This document shows positions 1 through 10,155 of a DNA stretch of 64,000 nt, in pieces. The stretch spans positions 1-64,000 of the forward strand of contig DF240023.1 of assembly GCA_000507305.1 (NCBI GenBank), written 5' to 3'. This stretch comes from Breviolum minutum Mf 1.05b.01. Its lineage: Eukaryota > Sar > Dinophyceae > Suessiales > Symbiodiniaceae. A program made the translations under genes and the position numbers. The notes beneath the pieces are model-generated. The model ran no database searches, was not told the origin of the DNA, and worked only from the letters and a program-made list of their open reading frames with translations. Each line of letters begins with the position of its first letter. Position 1 is the stretch's first letter.

Positions 1-1051
1 GACTTTTTGCGCGAAAAGTGCATATTCTCGCTCTAAGGCTTTTTTGCGCCGCGAACGTCACTTAGAGTTTTGGTGGGTTTGTAAACCCGAAAAGATTATG
101 GGAATTCCAGATTACAAAAATCAGCGCAGCTGCATGCGACTTGGATTGTGGCATCCCTTCCTTGGATTTCAAGTGGATCAACTGATCCCAAACAAAAAAA
201 AAACAACAACATTGGATGAAACATATTTCACAAATGAATATTTTCGTACAAATGAGCAGATTCTCCTGATTTCAAATGATGTATGAACACCAAGTATGAA
301 CACCATATAAATATTCCTGAAATCATGACATTTCTTTAATTGTGCAGAATCAGTCCAAGGAGCTGTCGACCACTCCCTACAATCCCAAGGTCCATTCTCT
401 ATACTTATATCATCATAATGGAGTGAACCTAATTTATAGGGTAGCTTTGTTGCAGGCACCCTTAATAACATCTATTTTTCTTCCAAAATCATCGAGTATC
501 TACCTCACTATACGTGGTTTAGATCCATACTCATCATGAAAGCAATCAACTAATCATAAGGGATCCCAGGAATCCAAACCACCAACCTAAACCACCAATT
601 TACCATTTGCTGACACAAAAACCTTCAAAAAAAACAAAAAAACATCGGGACTCAACCGGTCCATCGCCTCGTCCCCCTTGGCGAGCGATGACTGACCCGT
701 GGCGATTGTCTGCCCTGGCTGGGAAGATTTTGTCACGTCGCAAGAAGAACGGTTGGAACTTCAACATGAGCGAAATAATATACACTGTATGGAAAGATAT
801 TCAGAGATGTAATCATATATTTCAAGTACATCAGGTAAATCTCTAGATACTGTACCTATATATACCTTTGTTATATTATACATTTTATTACAAACAGCAA
901 AATGGAACATATACTTTCCTTGAGAACAAGCCACTTCGACATGCTTTCGCTCTGCTTACTTGAAACATGGGACCTGTACTAAGCTGGGCTCAATCATAGC
1001 CCACCAGTTCTTCATTTGCTTGGACCATTTAGTATGGCATAGTATGGCCAC
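1..1051. other. No gene recognised; AT-rich, intron-like
   Basis: Mostly AT-rich sequence with short open stretches on both strands. A GC-richer patch near 640-740 is open on both strands and could be an exon, but no splice pair or protein family could be supported. Confidence 0.4.
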
Positions 1052-1105
1052 CTTGGAGGTAGAGAGGCTCCAGGTAGGTGGCGTTGATGGACAACCTGTC
1101 GACTC
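1052..1105 (-). CDS. Candidate exon of an unidentified gene
   Basis: A 54-nt stretch on the minus strand is bounded by a polypyrimidine-AG|GA acceptor and a CAAG|GTGGCC donor. It translates to VDRLSINATYLEPLYLQ with split glycine codons at both ends. Base composition is richer in GC than the flanks. No family is recognised. It may belong to the same gene as the candidate exons at 1.8, 5.6, 6.1 and 6.8 kb, but phases between them were not all reconciled. Confidence 0.35.
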
Positions 1106-1743
1106 CTGTAAGGCTGGAAGAAGCATAACGAAAAACTATAGGAGAATGGTATAACATGGGCTGGATATCTACACCAAAGCTGGGGCAAAAAAATATTGAG
1201 GGAATGTTACACCCGGAAACATACAGTATGTTTGTGTTTTACCATACAATCCAGGAATTTGGGTTCGAAAATGTAGTTGAATTATTAGTCAGAATACGGT
1301 TTGAAGAACCTGTACGTAACCTTGGCCTTCAGTTTGACGAGTGTGCATCTGCATCATCCATTCAACTAATATTCAACTAATGCAAGGTGGACTCTTTTGC
1401 ATAGGAAAATATGTTCCAAACCTTCTTCGGAGGTGCAAAACGTTGTTGGGGGGGTGATTAAATATATCGGTTTGGGTCGGTGGTAGTTTCCAAAGGTGAC
1501 GGAAAATCATGACGAACCTTCTTGTTCTTCCAACAAAGCCTAGTTGTCTCCACCCAAAAAGAAAGAGACTGGCTGAAAACGCATGTTCAAAAACTCGATG
1601 ATGTCCCATGTTTTGGGTGTTTGGGATCGCATCTTTCCACAAAATCGTTTTTTCCTCAAGATTTGTCACCTCAAACTCACAATAAAAAAATCCATATCAC
1701 CCCACCAACCTGACACCACCCATTGTGCCAACCACTCTTTTAC

Positions 1744-1831
1744 TCTGAGCTCAAGGCCATCAGTTGAGGTCCGGGACTGGAAATGGTACTCCAACATTCT
1801 GCCTGAGTCCACGGCTATGTGGGCTGGCAGA
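1744..1831 (-). CDS. Candidate exon of an unidentified gene
   Basis: 88 nt on the minus strand lie between a CCAAG acceptor and a CTCAGA|GTAAAA donor. It encodes a peptide starting LPAHIAVDSGRMLEYHF and ending DGLELR, with no stop in this frame and coding-like composition. The product is not recognised. It probably belongs to the unidentified minus-strand gene that spans the left 7 kb. Confidence 0.4.
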
Positions 1832-2270
1832 CTTGGTGCGTGAGATCCCCTTGCAGGATATCATGGATCCTTTCCTGTAGAGGACTCGTAGAACCCCAAA
1901 AAAAACATCACAAGTCAGCAGGACTTAGTCTTCAAATTGTAATTGCATCATTGATTCACCTACCAAGGAGTTATGGGATTCCTTCCACATAAATGCGCAG
2001 AAGTTGCTGAGGTTTTTTTCCAACCACTGGTTCCCATAGAACTTGTTCACTGACTTCCCTTTGTTAATTTTTGAAACATCCGCAGATTCCTGAAAATGGA
2101 GAGGATTCCCAAGAGTTTTCAGGGTTTCGTGTCAACGACCATCTTCCCCAACGGATTCCCATCGGGTTTCATACCTTGGGACTGTTGGCATCTCCCATCT
2201 GACCTGGAAGTTTCGACGTTCGGGGGTGTTTTTCTTTCGATGGGACGCAATAAGAGATGGCAACCTGTAA

Positions 2271-2398
2271 CAAAAAATGTTATTTCCTTGGGGACAACAC
2301 AAAAGAAAGTAAATTGCCAAAGAGTTTGGTCTTCTCATCTTCAATATCTCAAAGGCCGTCGTTGAATGATTTACATTTCACATCCTTGTATTCAAACT
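2271..2398 (+). repeat. Left terminal inverted repeat of the 2.06-kb element
   Basis: Its reverse complement matches the right arm at roughly 95 percent over about 125 bp by eye, with scattered single-base differences. The divergence is low, which suggests recent insertion or ongoing gene conversion between the arms. Confidence 0.75.
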
Positions 2399-2402
2399 GT
2401 AA

Positions 2403-2459
2403 GATGATGATGATGATGATGACGATGATGACGATGATGATGATGATGATGATGATGAC
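2403..2459. repeat. (ATG)n microsatellite
   Basis: GAT/GAC trinucleotide run just inside the left inverted repeat. A matching CAT run lies inside the right arm, so the pair may be an expanded internal part of the terminal repeats. Confidence 0.9.
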
Positions 2460-2531
2460 CTCCCCAGCCCACACTCTCTCACGATCTTCCTGGCAAGTGG
2501 CACCATTGGATTTGTGCCTGGCAAATTGCCC

Positions 2532-2873
2532 TCAAAACAACCCAATATTGCTCATCAAAAAACACCACATGGAAGTCTTTTCTGCAAAAGCTTCTTCTTG
2601 CGCTGATTGGGGCGCAGGGTTCCTCATGTCAGAAAAAGCTTTGGCATTGATGGCAGCTCCCAGTTCCATGCGAATGAAGTCCACATACTGGGCAACTGGA
2701 ATGTAGCGGACTTGCAGGCCACCACCAAAGCATTGCAAGAGCTCCTCTATGAGCTGTTTGCCGGTTCTGGCTCCCTCCCCCAATGTCCTCCCCATATTGT
2801 CCCCCACCTTCACTTCAACTCTAATCCCTGTCCCCTTCTTGGCATGGCTAGCCATGGTATCAACTAAATTCAC
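2532..2873 (-). CDS. Hypothetical ORF inside the TIR element
   Basis: 113 codons on the minus strand, with an open frame that continues upstream of the first ATG. The peptide contains EVKVGDNMGRTLGEGARTG followed by KQLIEELLQCFGGG and looks like a globular protein rather than a chance frame. Its composition is richer in GC than the surrounding introns. No family is recognised. The segment between here and the upstream ORF is open in alternating frames, so the original gene may be spliced or frameshifted. Transposase identity could not be shown. Confidence 0.35.
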   Translation of the reverse strand: MNLVDTMASHAKKGTGIRVEVKVGDNMGRTLGEGARTGKQLIEELLQCFGGGLQVRYIPVAQYVDFIRMELGAAINAKAFSDMRNPAPQSAQEEAFAEKTSMWCFLMSNIGLF

Positions 2874-3370
2874 AAGGCCTTTTTTTCTGCTTCTCAGAGA
2901 CTTCGTGGTGAGGGGAACCTTTGTCTCATAGTGCCCACAGGCTTTGATGATGTGGGATAGGGGCGAATACGCCTGCGGAACTCTGCCTGCCTCTTAAGCA
3001 GAGTGGCCTGCAAGCCTCAGCTCCAAAGTGCCCCATTGGACGTAAAATCCTGTGTGTGTGTGTGTATGCCTTGTACTGCTGACCATTCAACTTGAAAGTT
3101 CCCTTGCCATTTGCCAAACCGAACAGACACATGCTGGCCACAATCTTTTCTTGGAATGCATGGTCAAACGCTGTCCCTTCCAAGAAAATTTGGCCCATGC
3201 TGAAGGCTCAAAAGAAGCCACTGGCACTTTGCACCCAAAGTGCCCAATGTAGACCGTGGTGATGGCCAGCTTGCCCAAAGCATCTGCCACAGTGTCCCAG
3301 TGGCATTTGATTGTCCTCCTAACAACACACTCCTTGTTCTAAGGGTTTGGAGGTGCTGGCAAGGGCAGCT

Positions 3371-3943
3371 CTACACTTGCTGCATAAAGAGCACCACACA
3401 CCTCCATTCTTGAGCACTGGCACTTTCCGGCTTTTGGAAAAAGAGGGCTAAGGGATGGGAGAATAGCTGGTAAAGGCTGGGCCTTTCTGAAAAAAAAATC
3501 AGGGGTCGCCCTTGCTGGCTTTGCCAAAAGGCAGAAACCTTTGCAATTTCTTGGATTGGCAATCTCAAAAGAAACATGCCAATGTCCAAGTTGGTTTGCT
3601 GGAGTTGAAACGCAGGTGCTTCTTCTCGAGGCACCACTGCCAAGGGGCCCTCAACATTTTGTGTTTGCTCCTCTTTGACTGTTGGCACTTCCTCCACTGT
3701 GCCATAAGTCTGGGAGTGGGTGTGGATGCCACAAAACTTCGACTCTGGCCAAGCAAATCGGTTCTTGTTTCTTCCTCCTCCTTCTTGGCCTTTCTCCACT
3801 TCCTGCTTCTTAGCACCTTCCCCACCATCTTCCTCAGCACCTTCTCCACCACCTCCTCCACCACTTTCTCCAAGTTTTTGTTTGTCTCCTGTCTCTTGTT
3901 CCCCTCCCCTTCCTGCAGGCCTTTTCTTGACCTTGGGCGCCAT
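3371..3943 (-). CDS. Hypothetical ORF with basic, Gly/Glu/Lys-rich N-terminus, inside the TIR element
   Basis: About 190 codons on the minus strand from an ATG giving MAPKVKKRPAGRGG. A low-complexity Lys/Glu/Gly-rich tract follows, then a more ordinary region (NRFAWPESKFCGIHTHSQ and onwards). The frame is also open upstream into the CAT microsatellite, but the stop-free part there is repeat-driven, so the internal ATG is preferred. The basic start could be nuclear-targeting or DNA-binding. No domain is recognised. Together with the ORF nearer the left arm it makes up the coding-like interior of the element. Confidence 0.4.
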   Translation of the reverse strand: MAPKVKKRPAGRGGEQETGDKQKLGESGGGGGGEGAEEDGGEGAKKQEVEKGQEGGGRNKNRFAWPESKFCGIHTHSQTYGTVEEVPTVKEEQTQNVEGPLAVVPREEAPAFQLQQTNLDIGMFLLRLPIQEIAKVSAFWQSQQGRPLIFFSERPSLYQLFSHPLALFFQKPESASAQEWRCVVLFMQQV

Positions 3944-4068
3944 CCCCAGCAAGGCACCAGCAGCAAGCACCCCATTCAGGCAACCAAATCCCATGCAGGT
4001 GTCAAAAAATGCAAGTGGGTGGCCATAACACACAACCAACCATGCCAAAAAAGCAATGCCCACCACAG

Positions 4069-4137
<69 letters not shown>
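4069..4137. repeat. (CAT)n microsatellite
   Basis: 23 consecutive CAT units. They produce artefactual poly-His and poly-Ile frames, which were discarded. Confidence 0.95.
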
Positions 4138-4208
4138 TGTTTAAGGCAACATTTTTTGTTGCAGGTCATCATGTCTTATTGCATCACATGGAAAAAAACG
4201 CCCGCGAA

Positions 4209-4334
4209 CGTTTGAATACAAGGATGTGAAATGTAAATCATTCAACTACGGCCTTTGAGATAATGAAGATGAGAAGACCAAACCCTTTGGCAATTTACTT
4301 TCTTTTGTGTGGTCCCCAAGGAAAAAACATGTTT
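4209..4334 (-). repeat. Right terminal inverted repeat of the 2.06-kb element
   Basis: Inverted partner of the left arm. The shared stretch runs from TTTGAATACAAGGATGTG inward to CCCCAAGGAAA at the outer end. Differences include one-base changes around the outer end, so the exact terminus is uncertain by a few bases. Confidence 0.75.
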
Positions 4335-5386
4335 GAAAACTTGGAAGGGGTGAATGTCTCTAACAATGAAACCATAGCCATACACAAAACGGGGATGTCG
4401 AGGCCAGTAAGGACCAGCCGTTTCATGTACCCCAACCTGCCCATACACCTTCAGCAACCAGATTTTAAAAGAGCATTCCAAAACATTTGGACACCCATTG
4501 AAGCTAAAATTGACTATATTAGTGACTCTAATCTCCAGATATTTGTGGGAGTTCCCAAATCTGCAAACAAAAATGAAAATGATTCCCAATATGATCTCCC
4601 CACATGAGCTCATGTTTTCCTACGTTGGCCCCCAGTGACACCAAGAACTTGAAAAATGATCCATTCTATCTTGGTTGAGTCGAATGATGATATTTCCCCC
4701 CCCCCCCCAGTCCTGAGTCAAAAAAAAGCAAAACATCAAAAAATAACCCCTTGGAGGTAGGTACCGAGAAACCTCGACCTTTGGAGGCTTCCCCTCCATT
4801 TTGGGCATAGAAAATTCTTCAGGCCAGGCCTTCAAAGGGACTTTCTTCATAGACCTGAGCCTGTGAAACAGCACGATGCTAGAAGATTTCACTGTTTTTT
4901 GGCGTGGTTTGGAAAGAAAAAAGTGGACAACAGTCCAACAAGGGGCGGACATCTATATTTTATACTATAAAAAACACATTCCACATGTTATCTTCCTTTT
5001 GAAAGAGAGGTATGAACTGAGGTTTCCCCATACATTTCTTATTTTTCTTTTAAGGCTTCAAAGGCTTGTCTTATCCACGCAGAAAAGGCGCCTCGGGAGT
5101 CCATGTGACCTGAGGCTCTGATGTCAGGGAGTATAGTTATGCATATGATGTACTTTCAAGGAATACGTGCTGAACTCTACTAGGGCTTGGTACGTCCGTG
5201 TCATGGTCCTACACTGCCAGTGACAACTCTGGAGATTCGGCCGGCATTGGTCATTGGTTACTCCAAAAAAAACGCATTGGCCCATCTAAGCAGCTACAGA
5301 AGGCAATCTTCACAATAATATACATAAATCATATTTCTGCATTCGAGGATTGCCTTGTTCTACCGCTGGTTTCATGAGGTCAAGTG

Positions 5387-5387
5387 C

Positions 5388-5475
<88 letters not shown>

Positions 5476-5488
5476 GTTGCTGCTGTTG
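5387..5488. repeat. (TTG/GTT)n microsatellite
   Basis: About 34 trinucleotide units with two interruptions. On the minus strand they read as a poly-Asn tract directly following a coding-like segment. Whether the tract is translated is unclear; a possible donor (CAA|GTCGTT) lies before it. Confidence 0.95.
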
Positions 5489-5528
5489 TCTGGCTGCTTG
5501 GAACGTGGAAAGATCCGTAAAACGACTT

Positions 5529-5790
5529 GCATCTGCATGTTCTCTACGTAAAGGTCAAGTTCCATTGGCAAGGAAGTATGTCCTTTGGTACATTTCCACC
5601 TGCCAAGCACTAGCAAACACTGGTCATGAGGAATACTCTCTGGCACCGTTTTGAGCAAAGTTGGCCTATCACCTATGACCAACATGTTTCCAATTCTTAG
5701 CTGAGAAACATCCCCTGCAATGCCATTTTGCTCCTCCATTGCAGTCATTTGTTCCACCGACGGCGCTGGCACACCGGTCGGAAACACTAC
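5529..5790 (-). CDS. Candidate exon(s) of an unidentified gene
   Basis: A minus-strand open frame begins after a TTGCAG/GTAG acceptor region with VFPTGVPAPSVEQM. It continues through GNMLVIGDRPTLLKTVPE and LLVLGRWKCTKGH, and ends before the poly-Asn-coding microsatellite, where CAA|GTCGTT could act as donor. Codon composition and the absence of stops over about 85 codons support coding. The phase does not fit directly onto the next exon upstream, so an intermediate exon or a different acceptor is needed. The product is not recognised. Confidence 0.45.
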
Positions 5791-5988
5791 TGCAAGGCAA
5801 CAGAAATAGGTACAACAGTATCACAATCACTGATGTTGAAGATTGATATTTTAACCCCGTTGGTCTAGTTTCAACAATAGGAATGTCAATTTTTCTAAAC
5901 TTTCATAGATATCTGGCGGTCTGATGCTTTCATGTCACATTTCTTTTCTTTTTAGCTTGTTGGACCTGGATTCCAGGTGGTTTCCAAC

Positions 5989-6144
5989 TTGTTGAGCGAA
6001 GGCCGAAGGCCTTAGTCGAAACGACCCCGCGATTGCTGCTTCTCTTAAACCTAAACCGCGGGTCTCAACACGCGGATTCCAAGGCATGTCATTCTCAGAC
6101 TTCCAGTGGAGAATGTTTCCGAAGCACCACGTTCCCCAGTTTTC
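5989..6144 (-). CDS. Candidate 52-codon exon of an unidentified gene
   Basis: 156 nt, exactly 52 codons, lie between a TTTCAAG|GA acceptor and a CAACAA|GTTGG donor on the minus strand. The peptide starts ENWGTWCFGNILHWKSEND and is rich in Trp and aromatic residues. GC content is clearly above the flanks. Product unknown. It is probably part of the same transcript as the neighbouring minus-strand candidate exons. Confidence 0.5.
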
Positions 6145-6757
6145 CTTGAAACCCAGGAAAAAAAACTGAAATAAAACCAGACGTGGTTTTTGTTGTTGTT
6201 TCAAATCCGAGATCCGAGTTCGAAGCTCCCACCAAAACAGCCGAACAATTTGTCTCATCATGTTCCATTCTTTGTGATTCCTATCAAGAGGTATGACATT
6301 TTCAATCACATTCACAAATGAAGAGGCCGTTCATCATCAAAAATTTAAGGTACCTAAAAATGGAGTCACTCACCTATGTAAGCCGTATGTAAGGCTTATG
6401 TAAGGGGAAACCCACCCCCCAAAACAGCTTTCTAAGGTACAGGTACAGTACCTCCATTTTAGATACCTGAAACTTTGGTGATTTCGTTACATTGAAAGGT
6501 ATGACTCTCACAGTTGAAGAAGTCTTTCAATTCAAAATGTGTCCAAGTAACAAATCAATTAGAACAAAATATGTTTTGTCAACGATACCCTGTCAACCCT
6601 GAGAGTGAGCCTATGGATGTTGAAGAGTTCCTACATCGCTCATAACCCTGTGATTCTTTGACTAGAGACTTTACAATACCTCTTCTGAGAAAGCCTTGAA
6701 ATTTCTAATACAACTAAAATTGAAGTCACATACATTTGTTACCTATATTCCACTTAC

Positions 6758-6882
6758 CCTTTGCGATATCTGCGTAGAAACCGGTCTTTGCAATCCTGCC
6801 GGACCTTTTCTTCCACTCCATGTCAAGTACATCGAATGGATCTGCAAAACACTGGCTGTTCAAGTATTTGACAAATTGCGGC
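6758..6882 (-). CDS. Candidate exon of an unidentified gene
   Basis: 125 nt on the minus strand lie between TTTGCCCAG|GC and CAAAGG|GTAAGTGG, both canonical. It encodes PQFVKYLNSQCFADPFDV then LDMEWKKRSGRIAKTG and FYADIAK. Good splice sites plus a clean frame make this the best-supported exon of the unidentified left-hand gene. No family assignment could be made. Confidence 0.5.
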
Positions 6883-8400
6883 CTGGGCAAATGGCAACTA
6901 GCCAGGGAGACCAAGCCACAGAAAACAGCTTCCAAATTTACAGCAGTTTTGTGAGTTTCAAGATCTCAAACTTGGGAATCAACAGGGGATACTGATGCTT
7001 ACTGATCTTATTGGAACATAATTCGATTTTTTTGGCAGAATGACACAGAAAGATTGAAGCAATGTTATGAAAAACAGAGGTGATGTGTCTTGGCATTACT
7101 TCCCCACGGATTGAGTTGCTACTGATTGTTACCATCCATAGCCTGACATAGTTTAAATAGATTTCATTCATTCACAACATTTCATCTCCTACTCCAACAC
7201 CATTTAGAGTCAGGTGATTCTCTTGAAGAAATGGTTTTGCAGACTAAATATACACAAAATGTATATACACCCATCTTGATTAATTACATGAGTTTCCAGA
7301 ATCATAATATTCAAAGCATCTTTCCAATCATTCACAAAAAATGGAGTTGATGACCCACCATGACCATGCTATGATCTTCCATGATTCGACACCAGGCTTT
7401 CCCGACCATCCAGGTCATACCGCAGAGCTTCCTGCAAAAATGTGATGGTTTATTTGGCGATGTTGAAAACAAACGAGCCATGCAGAAAAAAAAAATACGG
7501 TTACATTTCCAGTATCATGCTGGTTGGTTAAGAACAGAATTCCCATGGTGAGTTCATGCTCGCGAAAAATAAACAAAAACATGGTGGCATAATTTGCCTA
7601 TGAAACCCAAACAATCACGGTTTTTGTTCAATGCTCAAGTGGTGAAAGAAAGAAAGCACAAATCCGGGAGCTTTATGTAAAAAAGGAATCTTAAGTTGTG
7701 AAAAGCGGTAGAAAGATGTCCATGAATGACAAGTTTCCCGACACCTTTGAATCTATTGATCTCCCAATCATAGATTGCACATGGGCGTTGAAAACGGTAA
7801 ATGTCTATAAATGTATCATGAACGGAAAATTGTGCGAGGAGTTTGAATACCATATATCAAATTTCGGTTGCTCACAGCACACGGTGGATCAAAGACCAAA
7901 AAAACATGCAACATTGACGAAGTGGATGCACGTGACACATGGCTGTTTCCTACATTGGTGACAGCTGCAGAATCATTGAAGGAAACATTTGAACACAAAC
8001 GTTGCGCATTTTGGGACTACGTATACCTACTTACTACCAAACTGAACTGGGCAAACTGGGATGGATTTCGAACATGTCCATTCATTATCTGCATGAATAT
8101 TCTTTGACTCTTCCATACACCCTGGAAAATTAACATGGCCCAAAAATGGAGGTGGATGGAAGAATGATTTTCCAATGGGCAATTAGGGGATGTTCAGAGT
8201 TCCATGTTCATTTTTCCAGTGGCTAATTTGTTGTATCACAAGGTACTTGGGATAGACATCCCCTTTTAAAGGAAGGGATCCCAAAATATGACAACAACGT
8301 CTCTTTCCGCACCACGACCTGCACCAGAGGCATCCACTTCAAAGCGCCTTTCAAAGGTGGGCAGGGTTGAAAAATGGATTCGGCATGGAATGGAAGGAAG
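6883..8400. other. No gene recognised
   Basis: AT-rich sequence. A short plus-strand stretch near 7698-7795 (DKFPDTFESIDLPIIDC) ends at a possible donor but has no convincing acceptor. Nothing else coding-like was seen. Confidence 0.4.
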
Positions 8401-8420
8401 GGAAATTTCCCCTTAGATAT

Positions 8421-8568
8421 AGGATTTGTGCAAGTAATACCCTCGGGTGTTCACTAACATAGCTGGCTGGAATATCCCCCATGTTCAATAGGGTTCATAC
8501 ATCTTTAAAAGGGTTATTTTCCAGCCAGCTATGTTTAGTTTACCGGAGTGTAGGATTTGTGCAAGTAA
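8421..8568. repeat. Small hairpin element flanked by 17-bp direct repeats
   Basis: AGGATTTGTGCAAGTAA occurs at both ends in direct orientation. Between the copies, ACTAACATAGCTGGCTGG and its inverse (one-base indel) form arms about 50 bp apart. This is the layout of a small MITE or foldback element with a long target-site duplication, or of a duplicated regulatory hairpin. Confidence 0.6.
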
Positions 8569-9026
8569 CAATCCCTAAGGATCCAGATATGTCCTAAGAA
8601 AGGGATTTTACCCTATCATCCTACTCTGGGGATGGGAATGAGAGCATCAATCCTACTCTAGGCAGGGGTCTGGATTGTTAGGGAATGTTTGTACCCACAT
8701 ATTTCATAGGTATATGATGTTATGTTATGTGTAAGTGAACATCTTTATCCTGTATTGGTTGGCACTGTTAAAAAACAACATCCAGGCAGGTATCAAAATG
8801 CACTTCTCAGAAACATGCTTTAAATGAATTCATCTCTGGCAAGTGGAACTCTACCGAAAACACCGGAAAAACAGCATCCAAAGAATCACATGTCTTCTAA
8901 CTCTACTCCAATGAATTCAAAATTGTTACCATCTGTGCCTTTCTCTACATTTGGCCATCAAAATCATCCCGCCAAATACACTCCAAAGTCTCTTCTGAAA
9001 GCTTGTGGGCGTGTCATTGTTTTCAG

Positions 9027-9192
9027 GGTAAAACCCTACCGAATCTCAGGGGAAGTTACGGGACTCAACCCGAGCACATCCGACGAAGCGAAAAGGCTAA
9101 GCTCGCAGGCGGGGTCTGCTTCTCTTCGCTCGAGGAGTCTGCCTTTGTGCAGAATAACGCAGTGCGACGACGTTTTGGTACGAGGAAACAAG
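9027..9192 (+). CDS. Possible plus-strand exon
   Basis: A GC-rich island is flanked by TTTTCAG|G and ACAAG|GTACGA in plus orientation. It translates to KTLPNLRGSYGTQPEHIRR and onward through CFSSLEESAFVQNN. The minus strand is also open and has a donor-like border but no acceptor, so plus is preferred. If real, it would belong to a gene converging on the ABCA 3' end, an exception to the uniform minus orientation. Confidence 0.3.
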
Positions 9193-9978
9193 GTACGAAA
9201 AACAAACATCCGAAAGCATTGTTGGAAGGTAAGGAACAAAATGGTTGGGTGAAATGGAAGTAGTATCATCATTTGATAGAATATGATATGTTTCACCATG
9301 ACACACTTCCTTCAGTGAAGTTTCACGTGTTTTTTTTGCTAGCTACATGTTGCGTAGCTGCAGAAACAACACCAAGGTCTAGAAGGTTTCAGACATCAAC
9401 TCCGCTATTGTGATGGGTTGATTTATTTTTCAGTTGTACATGTAATTCAACCAGAAAATGTCATCGGATGTCATCGGTATGAAAGCTGCACCTGTATTGC
9501 AGCCTCTTCTTGTCCTTCCTCGACCTGTAGGCATCACTGGCATGGGGAAATGCCAAGGCAGTTTGGGGAAACAGAAATGCCTCGCACCAATTGTTGAGCA
9601 TGCAAGAAAATCTTACAACACTGACTCACTGCATCTGCAACAGCTATACTTGAAACTTCGTGAAGTCCTGGTTCACTGTGAGCCAGTACCAAGAAAGTTG
9701 TGACAGTGCCAGAGGCCACGATTGCTACAAAAGTGGTCAAATTGCCATGGAAAACTCACGCAACTCATCGTTTTCTGGGAAAACTCGGGATGAATGTAAT
9801 CTTCAACTTCTTATCCTCCGGAACTTAAACCCTTCACCATTTCGAGTACATAAACTTTCCCATCCATGAAGAGCCATTTGTCTGAAGAAGGAGGCAATCT
9901 CCTGTCCTCATACCCCTTGGCCCCTAACTATACAATACCAACCCGACCAACCATTCCCCGACACCTTTCTTCGTTTGT
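9193..9978. other. 3' flank of the ABCA gene; no gene recognised
   Basis: A short plus-strand frame (about 80 codons from 9458) is open, but it has no recognisable domain and no clear splice context. No polyadenylation signal was identified; dinoflagellates lack a conserved AATAAA. Confidence 0.4.
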
Positions 9979-10155
9979 TTAACCCCGCTCATGTTTTGTC
10001 GAAGCAACAAAAATGCCGGTGTGTTTATGCATCGTTTTCGGTGGTGCCTGATGTTTGGCAAATTGAATGAAAAGCTGCTCAAGGGTGGTCTCTGAGACGG
10101 AATACTCAGAAATACCTGGATCTGAAGCTGCAAGCACTTTCTTTTTTTGGGTAAG
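9979..10155 (-). CDS. ABCA exon: C-terminal domain and stop
   Basis: Exactly 59 codons including TAA. It carries [19 protein letters not shown], the hallmark of the ABCA C-terminus, then a short tail. Phase 0 at the acceptor matches the preceding exon. Confidence 0.85.
   Translation of the reverse strand, partial: LTQKKKVLAASDPGISEYSVSETTLEQLFIQFAKHQAPPKTMHKHTGIFVASTKHERG

Larger units (their letters stand above)
2271..4334. mobile_element. 2.06-kb element with ~125-bp terminal inverted repeats (DNA-transposon-like)
   Basis: The two ends are near-perfect inverted copies of about 125 bp. The outer ends read CCTTGGGGAC and, inverted, GTCCCCAAGG. Internally each arm is followed by an ATG/CAT microsatellite. 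The interior has higher GC content and long minus-strand open frames. Long TIRs and a compact interior fit a cut-and-paste DNA transposon or a non-autonomous derivative carrying captured coding sequence. No transposase with a recognisable DDE motif was seen. The flanks are both A-rich (AAAAAATGTT left, AAAAAACATGTT right), so a target-site duplication is possible but ambiguous. The element lies inside the span of the unidentified minus-strand gene, so it may be intronic. Confidence 0.6.

Noticed and set aside
4009-4215. Poly-His, poly-Ile, poly-Asn, poly-Cys and MDGW repeat frames (also at 5.4, 14.7 and 41.5 kb)
   Set aside because: Produced by trinucleotide or tetranucleotide microsatellites, with no supporting coding sequence or splice sites.
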